DNA of 21,585 nucleotides from Acholeplasmataceae bacterium UBA2284 (GTDB lineage Bacteria > Bacillota_I > Bacilli_A > Acholeplasmatales > Acholeplasmataceae). The position numbers and the translations under genes are program-made. The notes under the pieces were generated by a model, which ran no database searches, had not been told where the DNA came from, and was given only the letters and a program-made list of their open reading frames with translations. The stretch lies in assembly GCA_002345705.1 (NCBI GenBank), contig DDWO01000011.1, positions 1 through 21,585 of the forward strand, in the 5' to 3' direction. Below are positions 8,290 through 15,738 of this stretch, piece after piece. The number at the start of each line of letters is the position of its first letter. Position 1 is the stretch's first letter.

Positions 8290-8835
8290 ATGAAGGGGTT
8301 ATTGGTTTTAAGTCATAACGTTGAAGACGGAGAAGCATTAACAACAAGAGCACTCCTAAGAAGAGCAGGACTTGATGTAGTAACAGTGACATTTGAAAAC
8401 ACATTAGATATAAAAACTGCATTTGGATTACAGGTTAAGGCTGATTACTTTGGTCATGAAGTTCATTTGGATGCATATGATTTTGTTGTGATACCTGGTG
8501 GTAGATACGTAGCTGATGTTGTTGATAATGATATTCACATCAAGGAGCTTGTTAAATATTTCGATCAACATCAAAAATTAGTTGCAGCTATATGTGCTGG
8601 ACCTAGATTTCTAGGTCAAGCAGGATTATTGAATGGACGACAATTTACTGCTTTTACAGGCTCTGAAGTTGATATGCCTAAAGGAATTTATCATCCAGAG
8701 TTAAAAGCAGTCAAGGATAAAAATATTATTACAGCACGTGGTGCTGGTGCAGCATATGAGTTTTCGTATGAAATAACAAGCTATTTATTAGGGGAAGAAA
8801 AAGCAAAAGCCTTACTAAGAAATATACTCTATTAG
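8290..8835 (+). CDS. DJ-1/PfpI-family protein
   Basis: 181 residues, the standard size of the DJ-1/ThiJ/PfpI group. It has E15 in EDGEAL, the loop VVIPGGRYVAD, and the nucleophile elbow AICAGP with the reactive cysteine C102. The end ITARGAGAAYEFSYEI matches the family's C-terminal signature. Proteins of this type act as stress chaperones, glyoxalases or deglycase-like enzymes; which applies here cannot be read from the sequence. GAGGTGA precedes the ATG. It sits in the operon between the nucleosidase-like gene and the MATE exporter. Confidence 0.92.
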   Translation: MKGLLVLSHNVEDGEALTTRALLRRAGLDVVTVTFENTLDIKTAFGLQVKADYFGHEVHLDAYDFVVIPGGRYVADVVDNDIHIKELVKYFDQHQKLVAAICAGPRFLGQAGLLNGRQFTAFTGSEVDMPKGIYHPELKAVKDKNIITARGAGAAYEFSYEITSYLLGEEKAKALLRNILY

Positions 8836-8860
8836 TTTTGCATAGTTTTTTAGGTACATC

Positions 8861-10192
8861 ATGAAGTCGAAGAGAAGCTTTAAATCACTATTTTGGCCAA
8901 CTTTTATAGAGCTGCTATTTTTTATGCTGATGGGTACTGTGGATACATTGATGTTATCCAACTACAGCGATTACGCAGTCGGTTCTGTTGGTAATTCAAA
9001 TACATTAATTTTAATGTTTGCAGTCCTATTGCTCGTTGTAGCAAATGGGGTTGCTGTTTTAGTATCGCAATATTTAGGAGCGAAAAAAAGTGATGTTGCT
9101 CATCGAGTCATTGGATCTGGCTTAATTATCAATTTATTCGTAGGATTTATTTTAGCATCCACCTTAGTTTTTACAGCCGATTTTTTATTGAATGCAGTGA
9201 ATACAAAGGTTCAACTTTTCGCTGATTCAAAAACCTATTTACAGGTAATTGCAATGAGTCTATTTTTTGTAGCGATTTCAAACGTCATCACTGCATCACT
9301 GAGAAGCTATGGCTTTGCAAAATATATCACATTTGTTGTTATGGGTGCAAATTTACTCAACATTCTTGGTAACTATGTGTTAATTAATGGTCATTGGGGA
9401 TTCCCTAGACTTGGTGTCTATGGAGCTGCTATATCTACGCTTGGTGTTCGTGGGCTTATGATGTTTGTCTATTTCATTTTACTATTTAAAATTCTTAAGG
9501 TCACATTTAAGGATATTCGGTTAGATATCAGTACAAGCAAACAAATCTTTAAGATAGGTTTACCAAGTGCAGCCGAATCTTGGACATATACATTAATGCA
9601 AGGGATTATCCTAAGTATGATTAACAGTCTGGGGCCTGATTTCACAACTGCTAGGACATATATCAATACGATATTGACATACATCTATATTTTTAGTGTT
9701 GCCTTCGCATCTGCAAATGCTGTTATGACAGGTTATTATATTGGCGAGAGGAATTATGAGAAGGCACATAAAGAAACGCTTAAAAACGTATTTAGATGCC
9801 TTGTGGTTGTGCTTTCCATGACACTGATTGTTAATTTTTCATCAGGAATAATATTAAATGTTTTTACTAAAAATGAAGTTATTATTAAGACAGTAAGAAA
9901 CATCCTTTGGCTAGCAATTCTTTTAGAGTTTGGCAGAAGTTTGAATCTGATTTTAATACAGGCATTACGATCTGCTGGAGATACCGCATTTCCGCTTGTT
10001 ATGGCTGTTCTTAGTATGTTTGGTATCGCAGTAACCTCTGCATATTTCTTTGGGATTCATCTAGGTTTTGGTCTGTTTGGAATTTATATGGCCTTCGTTT
10101 TTGATGAGGTATTTAGAGGTATACTAATGTTCTTTAGATGGCAATCTAGAAAGTGGGAAACCAAGAGTTCTTATCTTGAAAACACCGTATAA
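8861..10192 (+). CDS. MATE-family efflux transporter (first of two)
   Basis: A 443-residue polytopic membrane protein with about twelve helices in two halves, the MATE layout. Typical pieces are an N-terminal helix with GTVDTLMLSNYS, then VLVSQYLGAKK, and a second-half ASANAVMTGYYIGERNYEKA plus ALRSAGDTAFPLVM. MATE proteins expel cationic drugs or metabolites in exchange for Na+ or H+. The ribosome binding site is weak (AGGT at 8852-8855), and the gene is 25 bases after the DJ-1 stop, so expression probably depends on the operon promoter. It differs clearly from the other MATE protein at 15739. Confidence 0.93.
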   Translation: MKSKRSFKSLFWPTFIELLFFMLMGTVDTLMLSNYSDYAVGSVGNSNTLILMFAVLLLVVANGVAVLVSQYLGAKKSDVAHRVIGSGLIINLFVGFILASTLVFTADFLLNAVNTKVQLFADSKTYLQVIAMSLFFVAISNVITASLRSYGFAKYITFVVMGANLLNILGNYVLINGHWGFPRLGVYGAAISTLGVRGLMMFVYFILLFKILKVTFKDIRLDISTSKQIFKIGLPSAAESWTYTLMQGIILSMINSLGPDFTTARTYINTILTYIYIFSVAFASANAVMTGYYIGERNYEKAHKETLKNVFRCLVVVLSMTLIVNFSSGIILNVFTKNEVIIKTVRNILWLAILLEFGRSLNLILIQALRSAGDTAFPLVMAVLSMFGIAVTSAYFFGIHLGFGLFGIYMAFVFDEVFRGILMFFRWQSRKWETKSSYLENTV

Positions 10193-10236
10193 TTGTGGTC
10201 ATTTTATGCTCTTTAGAGACATAGGAAAAAAAGATG

Positions 10237-10253
10237 AAAAAACCTGGTTTTTT
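10237..10253 (+). terminator. weak terminator-like hairpin after the MATE gene
   Basis: Short A-rich/T-rich hairpin AAAAAAC...GTTTTTT with only one or two G-C pairs and a three-base loop, so termination would be poor. The tRNA promoter begins 4 bases later. Confidence 0.35.
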
Positions 10254-10256
10254 GTC

Positions 10257-10284
10257 TTGACAATTCTCGATAAATTGGTATAAT
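10257..10284 (+). promoter_or_regulatory. near-consensus promoter of the tRNA cluster
   Basis: Perfect -35 TTGACA (10257-10262), a 16-base spacer ending TGG, and a perfect -10 TATAAT (10279-10284); TG at 10276-10277 gives an extended -10. It starts 20 bases before tRNA-Glu. It is the strongest-looking promoter in the window, as expected for stable RNA. Confidence 0.92.
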
Positions 10285-10304
10285 TATATATGCGCTTGCA
10301 CATT

Positions 10305-10380
10305 GGCCCGTTGGAGAAACGGTTAACTCACTTGCCTTTCACGCAAGCATTCACGGGTTCGAATCCCGTACGGGTCACCA
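10305..10380 (+). tRNA. tRNA-Glu (anticodon TTC)
   Basis: Acceptor GGCCCGT pairs with ACGGGTC. The anticodon stem is CTTGC/GCAAG with loop CTTTCAC and anticodon TTC at 10338-10340. The T arm is CGGGTTCGAATCCCG. CCA is encoded at 10378-10380. First gene of a four-tRNA operon. Confidence 0.97.
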
Positions 10381-10442
10381 AAATGTTTTTAATGAAAAGC
10401 GCGCAATAATGATATGAGTTTTAGATGATTAACTCAGGAGTA

Positions 10443-10519
10443 GTACCCATAGCTCAACTGGATAGAGCGTTTGACTACGGATCAAAAGGTTGGGGGTTCA
10501 AGTCCTCTTGGGTACGCCA
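10443..10519 (+). tRNA. tRNA-Arg (anticodon ACG)
   Basis: Acceptor GTACCCA pairs with TGGGTAC. The anticodon stem is TTTGA/TCAAA with loop CTACGGA and anticodon ACG at 10477-10479; A34 is normally deaminated to inosine by TadA. CCA is encoded. It is separated from tRNA-Glu by 62 bases, which contain the small inverted repeat TGAGTT/AACTCA. Confidence 0.96.
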
Positions 10520-10524
10520 TATGT

Positions 10525-10601
10525 CGGGAAGTAGCTTAGCTTGGTAGAGCGCCTGGTTTGGGACCAGGAGGTCGCAGGTTCAAATCCTGTCTTCCCGACC
10601 A
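10525..10601 (+). tRNA. tRNA-Pro (anticodon TGG)
   Basis: Acceptor CGGGAAG pairs with CTTCCCG. The anticodon stem is CCTGG/CCAGG with loop TTTGGGA and anticodon TGG at 10559-10561. CCA is encoded. It lies five bases after tRNA-Arg. Confidence 0.97.
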
Positions 10602-10611
10602 TTATTAACCT

Positions 10612-10685
<74 letters not shown>

Positions 10686-10695
10686 TCTAATAATC

Positions 10696-10719
10696 AATTC
10701 CAGAAATGGAATTTTTTTT
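10696..10719 (+). terminator. intrinsic terminator of the tRNA cluster
   Basis: Stem AATTCCA (10696-10702), tetraloop GAAA, stem TGGAATT (10707-10713), followed by a T-run. Confidence 0.9.
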
Positions 10720-10791
10720 ATTTTATCAAAAAATATGTTAAATAGTTAAATAAATCGATAAATTTAATAAAAAATGGGAAATATTTGTACG

Positions 10792-10846
10792 AATAGGACA
10801 TATACGCCCTGTTCTTATTGCATATAGAGTGGTAAAACTGTATTAG
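10792..10846 (+). promoter_or_regulatory. putative promoter and adjoining dyad for the SPFH gene
   Basis: The -35 is TTGCAT (10818-10823), the spacer is 17 bases, and the -10 is TATTAG (10841-10846). An imperfect dyad (about 10792-10819, AATAGGACA against TGTTCTTATT with one bulge) abuts the -35 and could be an operator. This lies in the 228-base gap 10686-10913, which holds no gene. Confidence 0.45.
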
Positions 10847-10852
10847 AGGTAG

Positions 10853-10883
10853 TGTAATCTAATCAAAAAAATAATGGATTACA
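10853..10883 (+). repeat. inverted repeat in the leader of the SPFH gene
   Basis: TGTAATC (10853-10859) and GATTACA (10877-10883) are perfect inverted arms, extendable to nine pairs with one G-U, separated by an A-rich loop. They lie between the putative promoter and the ribosome binding site, so a leader hairpin or operator is possible. Confidence 0.5.
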
Positions 10884-10913
10884 AGTCATCTATCTGACAA
10901 AGGAGAGATTGCA

Positions 10914-11423
10914 ATGCTAGAAGTCCTATATCCAGCAAGTATCGTTATATTTGCATTGTCATTACTTTATCTTTTGTCGCGGATTAAATTAATACCGCAG
11001 TCAAAGACAGGATTGATCCAAAGATATGGTATATATTATAAACCAATCTCACCTGGATTCCATTTTCTCGTTCCGTTTGTTGATAAAATGGTTGTATTTG
11101 ACGTTGATAGAAAGCTAAACCTCAATCGTGAGATCGTCGAGATTAATGGGGAACCTAGAGCAACACTAAGTGTTCAAGTTGCGTATAAGGTAATTGACGA
11201 AAAGGATTATCACGATAAAAATGTGGACCAATTCATGCGTAGTTTATTAATTGATATCACCAAAGAGTACATTAAGAATTATGGTACCAGCGGAATATCA
11301 CAGCAAAAGATTGCTCTTACTACAAGATATAAAGGAGCAATATTGAATCGGGTAGTCGAATGGGGAATTGATTTATCCGAAATAGATTTATTGATGGTCA
11401 TGGAAATTCCATCTCATCAATAA
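10914..11423 (+). CDS. short SPFH/band-7 domain membrane protein
   Basis: 169 residues. One N-terminal hydrophobic helix (about 5-25) is followed by an SPFH (stomatin/prohibitin, band-7) domain: QSKTGLIQRYGIYYKPISPGFHFLVPFVDKMVVFDVDRK and a beta/alpha body ending GIDLSEIDLLMVMEI (written here in parts: GIYYKPISPGFHFLVPF is the core). Stomatin-like proteins normally run on for another 80 or more residues with a coiled coil; this one stops at the end of the domain, so it should not build the usual long-helix cage. AGGAG lies 8 bases before the ATG. The next gene follows after 23 bases. The function is unknown, and a membrane-organising role is only inferred from the family. Confidence 0.8.
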   Translation: MLEVLYPASIVIFALSLLYLLSRIKLIPQSKTGLIQRYGIYYKPISPGFHFLVPFVDKMVVFDVDRKLNLNREIVEINGEPRATLSVQVAYKVIDEKDYHDKNVDQFMRSLLIDITKEYIKNYGTSGISQQKIALTTRYKGAILNRVVEWGIDLSEIDLLMVMEIPSHQ

Positions 11424-11446
11424 ATCTACCTCTTAAGGGGCAACAT

Positions 11447-11908
11447 ATGAAGTTTACAGATCTGTATCAAATGAATGTCAATCTGTTTACAAGCCATATA
11501 GTCGTTGATTTGATAATAGTCATTATCATCACGGCTATTTCTATATTATTACTCTTTCGACTAGCTGAATACAAAAGCATGAAAGAATTGAAGAGTGAAA
11601 AGAATTTGAATCATTTGATAAACTACGAGATAATCATTTTTATTATGTTAGTTATTGTTCATTTGATGTTTAGTTTTCTACCTATGATATCCTTTGGATT
11701 AAATCGCACAGTATCAACTATTGAACTCATTGTTTTACCGTTTAGTTATGGGATTTACTTAACATTTTTCATGAAAAAAGTCGATATTTTAGTAGAAAAA
11801 AAGTTTCCGATCTTTGAGACACTGTATTTCAATAGGGCTTTTAGATTGTTTTTGCATTTTTCCATTGTACCGCTATTAATTACGACTGTATTGGTTATTA
11901 TCAATTAA
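11447..11908 (+). CDS. unrecognised four-helix membrane protein
   Basis: 153 residues with four likely membrane helices (about 16-37, 60-80, 85-108, 132-150). A charged cytoplasmic-looking loop (residues 43-55) and the segment FMKKVDILVEKKFP lie between them. I do not recognise the family. AAGGGG precedes the ATG, and the gene is closed by a terminator, so it forms a two-gene unit with the SPFH protein; a partnership is inferred from that arrangement only. Confidence 0.7.
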   Translation: MKFTDLYQMNVNLFTSHIVVDLIIVIIITAISILLLFRLAEYKSMKELKSEKNLNHLINYEIIIFIMLVIVHLMFSFLPMISFGLNRTVSTIELIVLPFSYGIYLTFFMKKVDILVEKKFPIFETLYFNRAFRLFLHFSIVPLLITTVLVIIN

Positions 11909-11932
11909 AAAAGCGCACTTATCGCTTTTTTT
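11907..11932 (+). terminator. intrinsic terminator of the SPFH/membrane protein pair
   Basis: Stem AAAAAAGCG (11907-11915) and CGCTTTTTT (11923-11931) with loop CACTTAT. It overlaps the last two bases of the stop codon. Confidence 0.85.
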
Positions 11933-11988
11933 AATAACAATGAGTTAAAATAAAAATGAAAGAATTAAGAAATATGTAAGATATTTGA

Positions 11989-11997
11989 TGTTATAAT
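11989..11997 (+). promoter_or_regulatory. extended -10 promoter of the GGDEF/HD-GYP gene
   Basis: TGTTATAAT: TG, one base, then a perfect TATAAT (11992-11997), with no recognisable -35. The ribosome binding site GAGGT is at 12017-12021. Confidence 0.65.
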
Positions 11998-12027
11998 GAA
12001 AGAAATTAGAAAACACGAGGTAAATAG

Positions 12028-14043
12028 ATGGAATTCATCAAGGAAGCACTAGTTATTTTTAGCGATTTATTAAATAATGCTATTTTACTATTTGGCTTGG
12101 GTTTTATCTATGCTGCAACCAATTATGAAGAGCGCAAGCAAACCCAGATTAAGAAAATCCTTTTAGGTGCCTTAATTGGTGTTATCACTATAATGATCAT
12201 GATGAATCCTTGGAAGCTTGCTGAAGGATTAATTTTTGATACGAGAAGTGTGCTGTTAGGTGTTACTGGACTCTTCTTTGGTGGAATTACAACAGCAGTT
12301 GCTGCACTCTTAGCGCTAGTATATCGAATAACGCTTGGTGGAGTTGGAGTCTATTCCGGTGTATTAACAATCATTTTGACTTCAAGTATCGGTTTATCAT
12401 GGCATATCATTAGAAAAAAAATGCCTCAGTTAAAACCATATATTGAGTATTTATTATTTGGATTCATCATCCATATTGTCACTTTATTGTGCTTTTTTGC
12501 AATTCCTTGGCCAACATCACTCAATGTTATTAAAAATACGGTATTACCGTATCTAACCTTATTTCCTTTATTGACAATGTCTCTTGCACTGATTGTCCAT
12601 AATCAAAGAGATCGAGCACTTGGTCAGTTAAAAATCAAAAATCAACAGCTATTATTACAAGCTAGTATTGATGCTACTAACGCTATGGAAGTATTTGCTT
12701 TAGATACCCAACTTTGTTACTTATCCTTTAATGAGTTCCATTATTTATCCATGAATAAGTATTACAATATTAAAATTGAAAAGGGCAAAAAATTCCTTGA
12801 TTATATTGAGCACCCTAGAATGCGTAAGCGAATTGAAGAGTGTTTACAAATAGCATTAACTGGGAAATTCCATTCAAGCGTATCATTTGTAGAAACATCA
12901 GGTGAGAAATATGTTGAGGAGCAATATTCTCCGATTTTTAATGATGAAGGAGAAGTGATAGGTGTTACAGTATTCTCACAAGATATTACAGATAGAAAGA
13001 AATATGAGCAATCTATATTATATCTTAGTTACAGAGACCCACTCACAAATCTCCACAATAGAAGATACTATTCCGAAGAATTAAAACGACTCGATGATCC
13101 AAAATACTATCCACTTTCAATCATCACAGCTGATATCAACGGTTTAAAGATTATGAATGATGCCTTTGGTCATGATGCAGGAGATCAGCTACTATGTATT
13201 GTTTCAGATCAGCTAATCAAGGTATTCAAAAATGAAAGTAGAGTAGCACGTATTGGTGGAGATGAGTTTGTCTTGCTATTGCCAAATACAAGCAAGGAAA
13301 AAGCTTTAAATTTAATTGAAGAAGCGAAACAAGCAATTGAGAGTGCAAAAATTAATGAAATGAATATATCAGTTTCCTTTGGACTTTCGACAAAATATAG
13401 TACTGAAGATGTCGAAGACATTTTAAAACTTGCTGAAGATGACATGTATAGCAAGAAGCTATTCGAGGTAACATCCCATCGAAATGAAACCATCAAAACC
13501 ATACTAAACACATTACATGAAAAAAACCCAAGAGAAGAAAAACACTCAGAACGTGTTTCAAAGATATGCTTAAGAATGGGTACAGCATTAAAAATGAAGA
13601 GCGAAGATATTAAATTATTAGAAGCAATAAGCAATCTACATGACATCGGGAAAATTGCAATCGATGATGCGATTTTAAATAAGCCAGGTAAACTCGACGA
13701 TAAGGAATGGGAACAGATAAAAAAACATCCAGAAATTGGCTATCGCATTCTAGCAACTACTCCAGAATATGCAGAGATCGCTCAAGATATATTATCTCAT
13801 CATGAAAGATACGATGGTAGAGGATATCCGCGAGGTCTTAAGGGAGAAAGCATACCATTAAGAGCTAGAATTATATCAATTGCAGATTCATACGATGCGA
13901 TGATTTCAGAACGTCCTTATCGAAAACCTTTAACACATCAGGAAGCGATTGAAGAAATTAAACGAAATTTAGGGACTCAATTTGACCCAAGTTTAGGCAC
14001 GTTATTTATTGATTTATTCAGTAGTCAGGTAGAGACCATCTAG
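12028..14043 (+). CDS. membrane sensor with PAS, GGDEF and HD-GYP domains (c-di-GMP turnover)
   Basis: 671 residues. Residues 1-195 form a 5TM-5TMR_LYT sensor (as in LytS): FDTRSVLLGVTGLFFGG followed by ALVYRITLGGVGVYSG is typical. A PAS-like domain follows (about 205-325), then GGDEF (about 335-490) with DPLTNLHNRRYY, the metal-binding ADINGLK, FGHDAGD and an intact GGDEF at 410-414. The C-terminal HD-GYP domain has H538-D539 in LHDIGKI, HHERYDG and GYP at 599-601. It can in principle both make c-di-GMP from two GTP and degrade it. The usual RxxD inhibitory site before GGDEF is absent. It is monocistronic, between its own promoter and a terminator that begins inside the last codons. The ligand sensed is unknown. 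Confidence 0.95.
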   Translation: MEFIKEALVIFSDLLNNAILLFGLGFIYAATNYEERKQTQIKKILLGALIGVITIMIMMNPWKLAEGLIFDTRSVLLGVTGLFFGGITTAVAALLALVYRITLGGVGVYSGVLTIILTSSIGLSWHIIRKKMPQLKPYIEYLLFGFIIHIVTLLCFFAIPWPTSLNVIKNTVLPYLTLFPLLTMSLALIVHNQRDRALGQLKIKNQQLLLQASIDATNAMEVFALDTQLCYLSFNEFHYLSMNKYYNIKIEKGKKFLDYIEHPRMRKRIEECLQIALTGKFHSSVSFVETSGEKYVEEQYSPIFNDEGEVIGVTVFSQDITDRKKYEQSILYLSYRDPLTNLHNRRYYSEELKRLDDPKYYPLSIITADINGLKIMNDAFGHDAGDQLLCIVSDQLIKVFKNESRVARIGGDEFVLLLPNTSKEKALNLIEEAKQAIESAKINEMNISVSFGLSTKYSTEDVEDILKLAEDDMYSKKLFEVTSHRNETIKTILNTLHEKNPREEKHSERVSKICLRMGTALKMKSEDIKLLEAISNLHDIGKIAIDDAILNKPGKLDDKEWEQIKKHPEIGYRILATTPEYAEIAQDILSHHERYDGRGYPRGLKGESIPLRARIISIADSYDAMISERPYRKPLTHQEAIEEIKRNLGTQFDPSLGTLFIDLFSSQVETI

Positions 14044-14059
14044 GTCTCTATCTTTTTTT
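14030..14059 (+). terminator. intrinsic terminator overlapping the GGDEF/HD-GYP stop codon
   Basis: Stem TAGAGACC (14030-14037) and GGTCTCTA (14043-14050) with loop ATCTA, then TCTTTTTTT. The left arm encodes the last residues and the loop contains most of the TAG stop (14041-14043). Confidence 0.9.
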
Positions 14060-14115
14060 ACAGTGAGGTGTTCGGTATATCAGATTTAGTCTAAAAATTA
14101 CTGAAGTATGTCCAA

Positions 14116-14129
14116 TGAAATCGTTTACG
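14116..14129 (+). promoter_or_regulatory. candidate CcpA site (cre) upstream of pyk
   Basis: TGAAATCGTTTACG matches the catabolite-responsive element consensus TGWAANCGNTNWCA at all but the last position. It is centred about 57 bases upstream of the expected pyk transcription start. Upstream cre sites usually mean activation, as in the lactococcal pfk-pyk-ldh operon. No CcpA gene is in the window, so regulation is inferred. Confidence 0.5.
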
Positions 14130-14165
14130 GTGTCACTTTCTTTATGGAAATGAGATGTATATTCA

Positions 14166-14173
14166 TGTATAAT
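14166..14173 (+). promoter_or_regulatory. promoter -10 of pyk
   Basis: TGTATAAT with a perfect TATAAT at 14168-14173 and TG directly before it; no good -35. Strong ribosome binding site AGGAGG at 14191-14196, 6 bases before the ATG. Confidence 0.6.
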
Positions 14174-14202
14174 AGATATGGGAGTAATTTAGGAGGCATT
14201 TT

Positions 14203-15621
14203 ATGAAAAGAAAAACAAAAATTGTATGTACTGTTGGTCCATCAATCGATAATGATGAAATGATTGGAAAAATGATAGATGCTGGAATGAATGTTGCAAG
14301 ACTTAATTTTTCACATGCAGATCATGAAGAGCATGGTAGAAGAGTTGAAATGATACGTAGAATTTCTAAGGAAAAAAAGCGTTTCATTGGTATTTTAGCT
14401 GACACTAAAGGTCCAGAAATTAGAACTGGAAAATTTGAAAATGACATAGCAACCTTTAAAAAAGGTGATAAAGTAGAAGTTCATAAAGAGCCAATACTAG
14501 GCAATAGAGAAAGATTTCACATTGATTGTAATGAATTATACAACGATATCAAAGTTGGTGACTATTTACTAATTGATGATGGGAAAATGAGGCTAAACGT
14601 TTTAGATGTTACTAGTGACATTTTATATTGTGAAATCAATAACTCAGGATCTATTAAAACTAAAAAGGGTGTTAATGTTCCAAATGTAAAATTATCCATG
14701 CCATTTGTTTCAAAGAAAGACTATGAAGATATCGTCTTTGTTGCAGACCAAGGTGTTGATATGATTGCTCTATCCTTTGTTAGACGTAAAGAAGATGTCC
14801 TAGAGGTCAGAGAGATTTTAAAGAAAGTTGGCAAACCTACGATTGAACTAATTGCTAAAATCGAGAACCAAGAAGGTGTTGATAACCTCCAATCGATTCT
14901 AGAAGTTAGTGATGGAGTAATGGTTGCTCGTGGAGATTTAGGTGTAGAAGTTTCTACAGCTTTAGTTCCTCTATATCAAAAACGTATTATCAAAAAAGCA
15001 AATGAAATGGGTAAGCCAGTTATCACTGCTACACATATGCTAGAATCAATGATGTATTCACCAAGACCTACAAGAGCAGAAGCCTCTGACGTAGCAAACG
15101 CTATTTTAGATGGTTCTGATGCAATTATGCTATCCGGTGAGTCAGCAGCAGGAGAATACCCTGTAGAAGCAGTTTTAGTAATGGATATGATTGCTAAGTC
15201 AATGGAAGAGCATATCGAGTATAAAGAGAAATTACAACACGCTATTGCGACATCAAATCAAACTGTAAATGATGCCATTGGTATTGCAGTGAGTCAAACA
15301 GCTCTTGCACTTCCTAAAGCTGAAGTTATTATCGCATTCACAGAAACTGGTGGTACAGCAAGACGTATTTGCAAATTCAGACCTTCAGTACCAATTATCG
15401 CAGTCACTGATAGTATTGAAACATGCCAAAAACTAACTTATTATTGGGGAACTTTCTCAGCATTAAGAAGTAATGTTACTGATTATTCAGTTTATGACAA
15501 GGTTGCGATTGAAGTTGCTAAAGACTTTGGATTCACTTCAGGTACGACACTGATTATCACATCAGGTTGGGCTCAAAAACATGGGTCAACCAACACCTTA
15601 AGAATCATTGATATACCTTAA
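14203..15621 (+). CDS. pyk: pyruvate kinase
   Basis: A 472-residue cytoplasmic glycolytic enzyme converting phosphoenolpyruvate and ADP to pyruvate and ATP. It starts KRKTKIVCTVGPS and then has MNVARLNFSHADHEEH (active-site Arg and K+ ligands), DTKGPEIRTG, LIDDGKM, the catalytic-lysine segment IAKIENQEG, VARGDLGVE (Mg2+ site) and TATHMLESM. The C-terminal allosteric domain ends at IIDIP. The extra PEP-utiliser-like domain that makes Bacillus and Geobacillus Pyk about 585 residues long is missing, so this is the short form. The gene is monocistronic with a strong ribosome binding site, a candidate cre site and a strong terminator. Confidence 0.98.
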   Translation: MKRKTKIVCTVGPSIDNDEMIGKMIDAGMNVARLNFSHADHEEHGRRVEMIRRISKEKKRFIGILADTKGPEIRTGKFENDIATFKKGDKVEVHKEPILGNRERFHIDCNELYNDIKVGDYLLIDDGKMRLNVLDVTSDILYCEINNSGSIKTKKGVNVPNVKLSMPFVSKKDYEDIVFVADQGVDMIALSFVRRKEDVLEVREILKKVGKPTIELIAKIENQEGVDNLQSILEVSDGVMVARGDLGVEVSTALVPLYQKRIIKKANEMGKPVITATHMLESMMYSPRPTRAEASDVANAILDGSDAIMLSGESAAGEYPVEAVLVMDMIAKSMEEHIEYKEKLQHAIATSNQTVNDAIGIAVSQTALALPKAEVIIAFTETGGTARRICKFRPSVPIIAVTDSIETCQKLTYYWGTFSALRSNVTDYSVYDKVAIEVAKDFGFTSGTTLIITSGWAQKHGSTNTLRIIDIP

Positions 15622-15628
15622 TGGACAC

Positions 15629-15653
15629 AATCCCGCTAACTGCGGGATTTTTT
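15629..15653 (+). terminator. intrinsic terminator of pyk
   Basis: Stem AATCCCGC (15629-15636), loop TAACT, stem GCGGGATT (15642-15649), then a T-run. A strong GC-rich hairpin 7 bases after the pyk stop. Confidence 0.94.
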
Positions 15654-15687
15654 ATTATTAAAACGCTGCTTAGTACCTTAAACAAGG

Positions 15688-15717
15688 TTGCTAATTAAGA
15701 GCTAAAAATGATATAAT
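15688..15717 (+). promoter_or_regulatory. promoter of the second MATE gene
   Basis: The -35 is TTGCTA (15688-15693), the spacer is 18 bases, and TGATATAAT is an extended -10 with TATAAT at 15712-15717. Transcription should begin near 15724, so the in-frame GTG at 15718 and ATG at 15721 cannot serve as starts. The GAGG at 15727-15730 is then almost at the mRNA 5' end. Confidence 0.8.
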
Positions 15718-15738
15718 GTGATGGTCGAGGATATGATG

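Noticed and set aside
11933..12027. c-di-GMP (GEMM) riboswitch in front of the c-di-GMP or transporter genes
   Set aside because: The intergenic regions 11933-12027, 14060-14202, 15654-15738 and 17116-17209 are short and show none of the conserved GEMM core or other riboswitch folds I could recognise.
13209..13646. 145-codon minus-strand open frame
   Set aside because: Antisense to the GGDEF and HD coding sequence with conserved motifs; no supporting signals.
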